Below, piece after piece: positions 1 to 3,780 of a DNA stretch of 5,818 nucleotides (position 1 is the first letter of the stretch; each line of letters starts with the position of its first letter). Below the pieces are notes generated by a model. That model saw only the letters and a program-made list of their open reading frames with translations. It was not told the DNA's origin and did not search any database. Origin of the DNA: JBOGVA01 sp050692195 (GTDB lineage: Bacteria > Actinomycetota > UBA4738); NCBI GenBank assembly GCA_050692195.1, contig JBOGVA010000092.1:1-5818 (forward strand). The letters run 5' to 3'. Made by a program: the position numbers and the translations under genes.

Positions 1-64
1 TTGTCCGAGAGTCGGCGCAAACTGGCGAAACAGGATCGTCTAAGGCCAGGCTTCCGTCGGCGCC

Positions 65-80
65 TCGGGGCAAGCCCCGG
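65..80. terminator. GC-rich hairpin, possible terminator
   Basis: CGGGG-CAAG-CCCCG (66-79) forms a perfect 5-bp stem with a tetraloop, extended by a T-G wobble at 65/80. There is no T-tract after it, so it is at best the U-less type common in high-GC bacteria. It could close a gene entering from the left. Confidence 0.25.
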
Positions 81-116
81 TTCAGCGACCCACCGCTCGG
101 GCGCTGGCCGAGCATC

Positions 117-136
117 GTGCTAACAACAGTGCTAAC
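117..136. repeat. Tandem GTGCTAAC pair, 12-nt period
   Basis: GTGCTAAC occurs at 117-124 and again at 129-136, with start points 12 nt apart. The pair lies about 120 nt upstream of the first half-tRNA core. A GTCCCGC pair lies at a similar distance (106-123 nt) upstream of the second core. A plausible role is an arm-type binding site for the integrase of the element on the left, whose specificity would differ from the GTCCCGC sites. The role is inferred; the repeat itself is directly visible. Confidence 0.45.
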
Positions 137-160
137 GAACGGGCCATAACCAGACGGACG

Positions 161-241
161 GAACGGCACCAGCCGACACGAGCGGCTCGCGTCGCCGCAC
201 GTGGCGGCACTGAACGGCACAGGACGGCACCAGCCGACACG
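161..241. repeat. Direct repeats: 18-nt ACGGCACCAGCCGACACG ×2 and GRACGGCAC ×3
   Basis: An exact 18-nt direct repeat, ACGGCACCAGCCGACACG, occurs at 163-180 and 224-241, 61 nt apart. The submotif GRACGGCAC occurs at 161-169, 212-220 and 222-230, the last two exactly 10 nt apart. The right copy ends 12 nt before the tRNA anticodon loop. Repeats of this kind beside an attachment core are typical of recombinase or accessory-factor binding arms. The repeat unit is not found elsewhere in the window. Confidence 0.55.
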
Positions 242-253
242 GGTTCCGCCGCC

Positions 254-295
254 CTCATAATCCGCAGGCCGGTGGTTCGAGTCCACCCCGCCCCA
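254..295 (+). tRNA. 3' half of a tRNA(CAU) gene, no 5' half (attachment-site remnant)
   Basis: Visible parts are the anticodon loop CTCATAA (254-260; anticodon CAT at 256-258), the 3' anticodon strand TCCGC, variable loop AGGCC, T-stem GGTGG (271-275) with loop TTCGAGT and partner CCACC (283-287), acceptor strand CCGCCCC (288-294) and discriminator A295. The 5' anticodon strand is CCGCC instead of the required GCGGA, and no D-arm or 5' acceptor lies upstream, so this cannot fold as a tRNA. The CAU anticodon fits tRNA-Met or tRNA-Ile2; the two cannot be separated here. The best reading is a recombination core where an element end was joined to the 3' part of a tRNA gene. Homology with the second half-tRNA begins at the anticodon loop. 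Confidence 0.75.
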
Positions 296-357
296 CAGGC
301 GAAACCGCAGGTGAACGGGCCGATTCGTGGCTGGATCTCGTGGCGACAGGAGGTTGT

Positions 358-375
358 GTCCCGCATGGGTTCCGT
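358..375. repeat. Paired arm-type motif GTCCCGC / GTTCCGT, 11-nt period (left arm)
   Basis: GTCCCGC at 358-364 is followed 11 nt later by a diverged copy, GTTCCGT, at 369-375. The first copy begins 63 nt after the tRNA discriminator A295, exactly the offset seen for the pair after the second half-tRNA (A3356 to 3419). The 60-odd bases between tRNA end and motif also align without gaps to the second site. A role as integrase arm-binding site is inferred from phasing and position. Confidence 0.5.
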
Positions 376-431
376 GCGCGTCGAGTGAGGATTACCCCGT
401 AGAGCGCCCTGGAGCAACGCCTCGCCTTTTG

Positions 432-499
432 GCCTTGCAAGGCGGTGCTTAGCCAGAGATGGGAATCGCGATCCATGAGAGAGGCGGCCCTAGAAGGGC
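432..499. promoter_or_regulatory. Cluster of inverted repeats upstream of abiEi, candidate operators
   Basis: Three inverted repeats lie in the 126 bp before the antitoxin start. GCCTTGCAAGGC (432-443) is a perfect 12-nt palindrome. ATGG-GA-ATCGCGAT-CCAT (459-476) is an imperfect palindrome around the 8-nt core ATCGCGAT. GCCCT-AGA-AGGGC (487-499) is a perfect 5+5 inverted repeat. AbiEi-type antitoxins are known to bind inverted repeats in their own promoter region through an N-terminal winged helix and repress the operon. Which of these, if any, is the operator cannot be decided from sequence. The first repeat could also be part of a hairpin (CGCCTT 423-428 with AAGGCG 439-444) ending transcription from the left. 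Confidence 0.35.
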
Positions 500-544
500 A
501 GTGCTCAATTCGAGACGGTAATCGCAGAAACCGAGAGAAGCCTC

Positions 545-557
545 TATACTTAGGCAC
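545..557 (+). promoter_or_regulatory. -10 box TATACT for a leaderless abiEi transcript
   Basis: TATACT (545-550) is close to the sigma-70 consensus TATAAT. It ends 7 nt before the GTG start at 558, so transcription would begin at or next to the first codon. No Shine-Dalgarno sits at a usable distance; the purine run at 533-540 is too far away. No good -35 hexamer is seen about 17 nt upstream. The short inverted repeat AGAG-AAGC-CTCT (534-545) abuts the -10 box and is another possible repressor site. Confidence 0.5.
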
Positions 558-1379
558 GTGACTAGCGGTCGGACCCTGTCGCGGCGGGAGGCGGAACTCG
601 TCAGCTGGCTCGAAGCGGAGCGCCGTCCGAGCGTCAGCCTGCCCGAGGTCAAGCAGACCCTAGGCTGGTCGGACTCCGTGGCCCGCAACACCCTCTCTCG
701 CCTGGCCAAGAAGGGCTGGCTGCGCCGTACGGCCCTCGGCCGCTACGAGACGGTCCTCGCGGAGACCGGCGGGTGGTCGGTTCCCAACCCCTGGGCGGCC
801 CTCAGCACGTGGGAGCAGAGGTACTACGTAGGGTTGAAGTCGGCCGCCTACGAGCACGGTCTCACCCCGGACCGACCCGGCAGCGTCCAGGCATGCGTCC
901 CGACGGGCGCCAAGCGCCCCCGTGCCTGGAGCGACGTGCCGATCGTTCTCGTGTACCTCCAGACGTTCGACTCGGCGGGGGTCGAGAGCAAGACGCTGCA
1001 CGGTTTCGAGGTGCGTATCGCATCGGCGGAGAAGGTCCTCGCCGATGGCGCCAGGCTTCCCGGACGCATGGGGGGAGTGCCTGGGCTCGCCCGGGTCGTC
1101 GACCGCGCGGCGAACGGAGTCGACTGGGACACGCTCGTGCATCTCAGCAAGACATCACCGCGGGGGCGCGTCGGTTTGCGGCGTCTCGCCGCCCTGCTGG
1201 AGATCCTTGGCCGTGAGGTCCCGGAGCCGCTGGCGGATGCAGCCGCTGCCCTTCCCGGAGAGTCGCCGCTCTTCCTCGGTGAACGGCGTGCTCACGGTGC
1301 CCACGGCGAGCGGCTGCGCCGGTGGCAGGTGGTGGTCAACGTCGATCCCGCGGTGATCCGCGAGGAGGTCGGACGCTAA
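558..1379 (+). CDS. abiEi: AbiEi-type antitoxin (type IV toxin-antitoxin, winged-helix repressor)
   Basis: The 273-aa product is the likely antitoxin and autorepressor of the downstream nucleotidyltransferase toxin. Residues 8-66 form a winged-helix DNA-binding region, with the recognition-helix-like stretch SVARNTLSRLAKKGWL (40-55) followed by LGRYETV as the wing. The C-terminal half contains the segment VRIASAEKVLADGARLPGRM (152-171), which fits the AbiEi pattern in which a conserved 'v.vAs.ekaLlD' motif follows a beta-rich core, and RRLAALLEILG (208-218). The start is GTG 558, chosen because a -10 box lies 7 nt upstream and the domain begins at once; the transcript is probably leaderless. 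The stop TAA directly abuts the toxin ATG, giving tight co-expression. In family members studied, the antitoxin represses the operon and neutralises the toxin; direct binding to the toxin is not universal. The assignment rests on domain architecture plus partner gene. Confidence 0.8.
   Translation: MTSGRTLSRREAELVSWLEAERRPSVSLPEVKQTLGWSDSVARNTLSRLAKKGWLRRTALGRYETVLAETGGWSVPNPWAALSTWEQRYYVGLKSAAYEHGLTPDRPGSVQACVPTGAKRPRAWSDVPIVLVYLQTFDSAGVESKTLHGFEVRIASAEKVLADGARLPGRMGGVPGLARVVDRAANGVDWDTLVHLSKTSPRGRVGLRRLAALLEILGREVPEPLADAAAALPGESPLFLGERRAHGAHGERLRRWQVVVNVDPAVIREEVGR
1362..1369 (+). promoter_or_regulatory. Strong Shine-Dalgarno for the AbiEii toxin
   Basis: GAGGAGGT, nearly full anti-SD complement, lies inside the last codons of the antitoxin gene, 10 nt before ATG 1380. 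It fixes this ATG as the toxin start and allows efficient re-initiation after the antitoxin stop. Confidence 0.7.
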
Positions 1380-2309
1380 ATGGTGCCGCTCGCCATCGTG
1401 CGGCAGTACGCGGCCGGTCAGAAGATCGGGGCGGACGTGGCCGATCAGGAGATCGTCCTGCACTACGTTCTCGCGCTTCTCAACGAGGCAGGGCTGGTCG
1501 GGAGGAGGGAAGGCGGGGATCCGGGACCCTTACTGTTCAAGGGCGGCACCGCCCTGCGCAAATGCGTCTTCGGCCAGACGGGACGCTTCTCCCAGGACAT
1601 CGACATGGACGCCGCGCACGCGAACGGGTACGAGGCCGCCATCGACGCGGCGTTTCGCGAGCACAGCCCGTTCCACGGCATCGCCTTCTCCATTCCCAAC
1701 TTCCGCTACTCCCAGGAGAGGAACTTCAGCGGTCACGTCGCGTACGAGCACGACCATGGCACCGGCGCGTTCGAGCTGCAGATCAGCTATCGGCTCGATC
1801 CGATCCTCGACCCTGTGGACCTGCCCCTCGTCGAGCAGCCGTACTTCCGGCGCGTCGAGTTCCCGCCGCCGCTGCTCCACGGCCTCGATCCGTACGAGAT
1901 GATCGGGGAGAAGATCATGGCGTGTAACCGCCGCCGCGGCGGCTCCGCCAAGGACGTATACGACCTGTTCCTGTGGTCCGAGCGACCCTTCAACCATGAC
2001 CTCGTGCGCCGGGTTGCCGTCCTCAAGGCCTGGACGGATCAGCGCAAGTCGCCGACGTACGAACCGGAGGCCTTGGTGGCCGCGGTGGCCCCGAAGAACT
2101 ACCGCTGGGAGGACCTGGAGGGCTTGGTGCCAAGGCGGCTCCAGCGCGATGCAGAGCGTATCTGCGAGGCGGTCCGGACGCGCTTCGCGTTCCTCGTCCG
2201 CTGCACGGTCGAAGAGCGAGCTCTCCTGAGGGACCAGACATCTCATCGCGAGGAGGACTTGTTCGCCCATCTCCGGGCGGAAGCGCGGGAGTGGTCCGCC
2301 CCAGGCTGA
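1380..2309 (+). CDS. abiEii: AbiEii-type nucleotidyltransferase toxin
   Basis: The 309-aa product belongs to the AbiEii/AbiGii (COG2253, MenT-like) nucleotidyltransferase toxins. Motif I is FKGGTALRK (53-61). Motif II is RFSQDIDMD (69-77), with D73 and D75 as the expected metal-binding acidic pair. Motif III is EKIMACNRRRGGSAKDVYDLF (177-197), with K178, K191 and D192 in family-typical positions; its length is about standard for the family. All catalytic motifs are intact, so the toxin should be active. Characterised relatives use nucleotide substrates; mycobacterial MenT toxins add nucleotides to tRNA acceptor ends and block translation. Whether this one targets tRNA is unknown. It acts in the cytoplasm and is controlled by the upstream AbiEi partner. 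The stop codon overlaps the start of a GAY triplet repeat (2308-2334). Confidence 0.88.
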   Translation: MVPLAIVRQYAAGQKIGADVADQEIVLHYVLALLNEAGLVGRREGGDPGPLLFKGGTALRKCVFGQTGRFSQDIDMDAAHANGYEAAIDAAFREHSPFHGIAFSIPNFRYSQERNFSGHVAYEHDHGTGAFELQISYRLDPILDPVDLPLVEQPYFRRVEFPPPLLHGLDPYEMIGEKIMACNRRRGGSAKDVYDLFLWSERPFNHDLVRRVAVLKAWTDQRKSPTYEPEALVAAVAPKNYRWEDLEGLVPRRLQRDAERICEAVRTRFAFLVRCTVEERALLRDQTSHREEDLFAHLRAEAREWSAPG

Positions 2310-2334
2310 CGATGACGATGATGACGATGATGAT
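2308..2334. repeat. Trinucleotide run of nine GAY triplets at the toxin stop codon
   Basis: Nine consecutive GAC/GAT triplets begin one base inside the TGA stop (2307-2309) of the toxin gene and end at AAG 2335. The order is GAC, GAT, GAC, GAT, GAT, GAC, GAT, GAT, GAT. Read on the minus strand the run would encode serines, but no real gene supports that. Gain or loss of whole triplets would leave the toxin frame and stop intact. Confidence 0.8.
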
Positions 2335-2389
2335 AAGAGCGGCAGGGACACCAACAACATGAGGGTCACCTGCGTCGACGAAGCAGAAT

Positions 2390-2418
2390 CACGAGAAGCG
2401 GCACCGCTCTTCCTCGTG
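2390..2418 (+). promoter_or_regulatory. Imperfect hairpin just upstream of the TfoX-domain gene
   Basis: CACGAG (2390-2395) pairs with CTCGTG (2413-2418), and AAG with CTT inside it, plus a short GC-rich inner stem; two small bulges interrupt it. It ends 7 nt before ATG 2426, where a Shine-Dalgarno would be expected but none is seen. It could act as a weak terminator for the abiE operon or affect translation of the next gene. There is no T-tract. Confidence 0.25.
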
Positions 2419-2425
2419 ACCTACC

Positions 2426-2770
2426 ATGACCTCCATGGCGTACGACGAGGAACTCGCCGATCGAATACGTGAGCTGCTCGGCGGCGAAGCCGATCTGACC
2501 GAGCAGAAGATGTTCGGCGGGCTCGCCTTTCTCATCGGGGGCAACATGGCCGTCGCAGCAAGCGGCCAAGGTGGGGTGTTGGTTCGGATCGACCCAGCGA
2601 GATCAGACAGGCTCGTCGCCACGACGAACGCTCGCCTCATGGAGATGCGCGGCCGCCGAATGCAAGGATGGCTACGGGTCGCCCCGGATGAGGTGCGCAC
2701 CAGGCGGCAGCTCGCGAAGTGGGTGACGCTTGGCGCGACGTACGCTCGCTCGCTCCCCGCGAAGCGATAG
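2426..2770 (+). CDS. TfoX N-terminal-domain protein
   Basis: The product is a 114-aa single-domain protein of the TfoX/Sxy N-terminal family (TfoX_N). The hallmark is KMFGGLAFLIGGNMAVA (28-44), preceded by the N-terminal helix DEELADRIRELL and followed by GVLVRIDPARSDRL (50-63) and the C-terminal RQLAKWVTLGATYARSLP (94-111). In gammaproteobacteria the full-length protein regulates competence with CRP. Stand-alone N-terminal domains such as this are common in Actinomycetota and have no established function, so a competence role should not be assumed. Length is normal for the stand-alone form. Two in-frame ATGs (2426 and 2435) are possible starts; MAYDEEL from 2435 resembles the usual family beginning, and neither has a clear Shine-Dalgarno. 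It lies 116 bp after the toxin stop, on the same strand, and is probably not co-translated with it. Confidence 0.85.
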   Translation: MTSMAYDEELADRIRELLGGEADLTEQKMFGGLAFLIGGNMAVAASGQGGVLVRIDPARSDRLVATTNARLMEMRGRRMQGWLRVAPDEVRTRRQLAKWVTLGATYARSLPAKR

Positions 2771-3186
2771 CCGACCCGAACACGACACGATCGCTTTGCC
2801 GAGCCCAGATCAGAGTCGTCACCCGCTGGGGTTGATGTTCACTGCGTCAAGACCAGGCGAACGCTGCGGCTCTGAGGCGAGCGCGAACGCCCCGATGTCG
2901 CCAGCAGCGCCGCGCTCGTGCCGGGCGGTACGGCGCCCAAGGTGGATCAGAATCTCCGGGGGGCAGGCCTCGAGCGATGGCTCGAGCTGGCAGACACATG
3001 TTCCACTGGCCTCTTCGGGCACGAGGACCACGGGATCATGGGCCAGTTCGTACTCGTTCAGGCGGGGACGCTGGACCAGGCAAGGTCAACTTGGCGCGCC
3101 GGAATGAAGGACTGACCCTTCAGTCGCAAGAGGGCCCTTCAAGGCATCGGAAGCTGGTGATGCGTGGCTACCAGCCAGTAGGTTGC
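2771..3186. other. About 415 bp between tfoX-like gene and right arm; no confident gene
   Basis: No recognisable domain is found on either strand. The only protein-like stretch is an open frame ending at 3115 (see the entry at 2918). A perfect inverted repeat CTCGAG-CGATGG-CTCGAG lies at 2969-2986. A second hairpin, GACTGA-CCCT-TCAGTC (3110-3125), covers the end of that open frame and could be a terminator. The region may be a decayed gene or non-coding spacer. Confidence 0.5.
2918..3115 (+). CDS. Possible small hypothetical protein or gene remnant
   Basis: A 65-aa frame starts with GTG 2918 and ends with TGA 3113-3115. Its second half has a natural amino-acid mix (LERWLELADTCSTGLFG, then GQFVLVQAGTLDQARSTWR), unlike the Arg/Ser/Pro-rich shadow frames around it. 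The frame is open upstream only to a TGA at 2873-2875. A 6-bp hairpin with tetraloop sits on the stop codon. There is no Shine-Dalgarno before the GTG and I do not recognise the family. It may be the C-terminal remnant of a longer gene broken upstream, or not a gene. Confidence 0.25.
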   Translation: MPGGTAPKVDQNLRGAGLERWLELADTCSTGLFGHEDHGIMGQFVLVQAGTLDQARSTWRAGMKD

Positions 3187-3204
3187 GTCCCGCAGGGGTC
3201 CCGC
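3187..3204. repeat. Paired arm-type motif GTCCCGC ×2, 11-nt period (right arm)
   Basis: Two exact GTCCCGC copies occur at 3187-3193 and 3198-3204, 11 nt apart start to start. They lie 106-123 nt upstream of the second half-tRNA. The same motif and phasing occur after each half-tRNA (358-375; 3419-3436), so one recombinase could read both ends of the cassette. Isolated GTCCCGC copies also occur by chance in GC-rich coding DNA here (for example inside the sigma gene), but not in phased pairs. Confidence 0.5.
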
Positions 3205-3221
3205 GACGGACCGGAAGAAGC

Positions 3222-3247
3222 CGAGAAACGTCGAGAATCACCGAGAA
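3222..3247. repeat. CGAGAA ×3 at exact 10-nt period
   Basis: CGAGAA occurs at 3222-3227, 3232-3237 and 3242-3247, one helical turn apart, between the GTCCCGC pair and the second tRNA core. Same-face phasing suggests cooperative protein binding, for instance by an excisionase or accessory factor of the recombination complex. A similar CCGAGAGAAGCC occurs once at 531-542 near the abiE promoter. The role is inferred only. Confidence 0.4.
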
Positions 3248-3309
3248 GCCAAACTGCCTGGTCACAGCAAGGATTGGGGTGTCTTACCAGGTCATAGCCT
3301 CGTGCCGCA

Positions 3310-3356
3310 ACGGACTCATAATCCGTCGGTCGGAGGTTCAAGTCCTCCCCGCCCCA
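3310..3356 (+). tRNA. 3' half of a second tRNA(CAU) gene, 5' half absent (attachment-site remnant)
   Basis: The anticodon arm is perfect: ACGGA (3310-3314), loop CTCATAA with anticodon CAT (3317-3319), TCCGT (3322-3326). It is followed by variable loop CGGTC, T-stem GGAGG (3332-3336), loop TTCAAGT, CCTCC (3344-3348), acceptor strand CCGCCCC (3349-3355) and discriminator A3356. Upstream bases give no GGGGCGG acceptor at the right distance and no D-arm; a GGGGTGT at 3276 pairs partly but would leave 27 nt for the D-arm with no D-stem. It is therefore probably not a functional tRNA but the right-hand core of the cassette. Compared with the first half, both strands of the T-stem change together (A-T pair flipped), which shows that both descend from working tRNA genes. 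Confidence 0.75.
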
Positions 3357-3436
3357 CAAGCCAAACCGCACGTCAGCGCCTAGATTCGGCTGGCCCCGCC
3401 TTCGAGCCGATGTGAGTTGTCCCGCATTTGTCCCGC
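3357..3436. repeat. Element-end sequence homologous to 296-375, with GTCCCGC pair
   Basis: The bases after the second half-tRNA align without gaps to those after the first: both begin CACA, then share AAACCGCA at the same offset, then GATTCG, and reach GTCCCGC at exactly 63 nt past the discriminator. Here the pair is two exact copies at 3419-3425 and 3430-3436. The similarity is partial, so the two copies are diverged relatives and not a recent duplication. This suggests that a further, related element end (or its remnant) follows the cassette on the right. Confidence 0.5.
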
Positions 3437-3548
3437 GGCGGACGCGCGTTTTCCCCGATGCCACGGTTACATAAGACGCTCGGGATAGGCCGCTGAACCC
3501 TACGTCGGGAGGATTACCGCCCGCCGCTCTCCCAGCGCCTCAGCACCC

Positions 3549-3566
3549 GGGCCTTTCGCCAGGCCC
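3549..3566. terminator. Hairpin GGGCCT-TTCGCC-AGGCCC
   Basis: A perfect 6-bp stem with a 6-nt loop lies in non-coding DNA. It lacks a T-tract and its direction cannot be assigned. A U-less terminator or a protein-binding inverted repeat are both possible. Confidence 0.25.
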
Positions 3567-3676
3567 AGAAACCGGTCGGCGCCATTTCGATAGGGGTCAG
3601 TTCCGAGGTAGGCCACCGAGGGCGTCGTGCAGGTCCGTCTGGGGCGACTGTTCTCCTGGGACCAGGCTGACGAAGC

Positions 3677-3720
3677 GGTCCGGACGGCCCTCCGGTCCTT
3701 TGCGCCCTGAACCGCTCAGG
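3677..3720 (-). terminator. Tandem hairpins downstream of the sigma gene, likely terminator region
   Basis: CCTGA-ACCGC-TCAGG (3706-3720) is a perfect 5-bp hairpin. GGTCCGGA (3677-3684) pairs with TCCGGTCC (3691-3698) with one T-T mismatch and a 6-nt loop. They lie 60-105 bp beyond the stop codon of the minus-strand sigma gene. A short TTT follows the second hairpin on the plus strand, so it may work in both directions. Confidence 0.4.
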
Positions 3721-3780
3721 CCTGCCCGGTGTCCGTCCGACCAGAGGACCTCCGCGGCCGATCTGGTGACTCGCAGGGAG

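Larger units (their letters stand above)
1..253. other. Right-end arm of a neighbouring integrated element; no supported gene
   Basis: This stretch lies immediately upstream of the first half-tRNA, where an intact tRNA would have its 5' half. No GGGGCGG-type acceptor strand or D-arm is visible; the bases before the anticodon loop (CCGCC, 249-253) do not pair with TCCGC on the other side. Instead it holds short direct repeats (117-136; 161-241), a hairpin at 65-80 and an inverted repeat at 194-208 (GCCGC, 5-nt loop, GCGGC). This arrangement resembles the arm of a tyrosine-recombinase attachment site. Short open frames run in from the left edge (frame 1 to the TAA at 121-123, frame 3 to the TAA at 150-152), but neither shows a recognisable protein motif. 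Calling it an element end is an inference from context. Confidence 0.4.
254..3356. mobile_element. tRNA-bounded integrase-less cassette (CIME-like) carrying an AbiE module
   Basis: The segment is bounded by directly oriented 3' halves of CAU tRNA genes (254-295; 3310-3356), as for elements inserted by a tyrosine recombinase in a tRNA gene. Paired GTCCCGC motifs occur near both ends (358-375 and 3187-3204), consistent with one recombinase recognising both arms. The cargo, all on the plus strand, is an AbiEi/AbiEii toxin-antitoxin pair and a TfoX-domain protein. I find no integrase, excisionase or replication gene inside, so the unit would need a recombinase supplied by a neighbouring element, as known for cis-mobilizable elements. 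The boundaries are placed at the core repeats. A decayed element that lost its integrase, or a segmental duplication, are alternatives. Confidence 0.55.
3437..3780. other. About 345 bp without a supported gene, hairpins only
   Basis: No domain-bearing frame is found. A short plus-strand frame ending in the TGA at 3708-3710 (…GRLFSWDQADEAVRTALRSFAP) looks somewhat protein-like but opens only after a TAG near 3610. It is too short to call. GAGGATTACC at 3509-3518 also occurs at 387-396 downstream of the first half-tRNA, at a different offset. The hairpins are listed separately. This is probably the junction between element DNA and the sigma-factor region. Confidence 0.5.

Noticed and set aside
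1..152. Frames running in from the left edge as the end of an integrase gene
   Set aside because: Neither the 40-residue frame 1 nor the 49-residue frame 3 shows the tyrosine-recombinase C-terminal motif; too short to judge.
161..241. CRISPR array
   Set aside because: Only two copies of an 18-nt repeat with a 43-nt gap that contains partial copies of the same motif; no array regularity and no cas genes.
255..557. Minus-strand frame ending in VGRGGLEPPACGL
   Set aside because: Its C-terminus is the antisense translation of the half-tRNA, a well-known artefact; the remainder overlaps non-coding repeats and the abiE promoter.
1530..2369. Minus-strand 279-aa frame with a poly-serine stretch
   Set aside because: Shadow of the toxin gene; the serines are the GAY triplet repeat read backwards.
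3276..3356. Complete tRNA gene starting at GGGGTGT
   Set aside because: The 7-nt acceptor pairs only partly with CCGCCCC and 27 nt would remain for the D-arm, with no D-stem or GG-containing D-loop. Only the 3' half is supported.
3310..3356. tmRNA 3' end as the integration target
   Set aside because: A normal anticodon stem-loop with CTCATAA is present, which tmRNA lacks.
3168..3464. Minus-strand 98-aa frame containing WGGEDLNLRPTDYES
   Set aside because: This peptide is the antisense reading of a tRNA 3' half and is often mis-annotated as a protein. No domain and no ribosome binding site.
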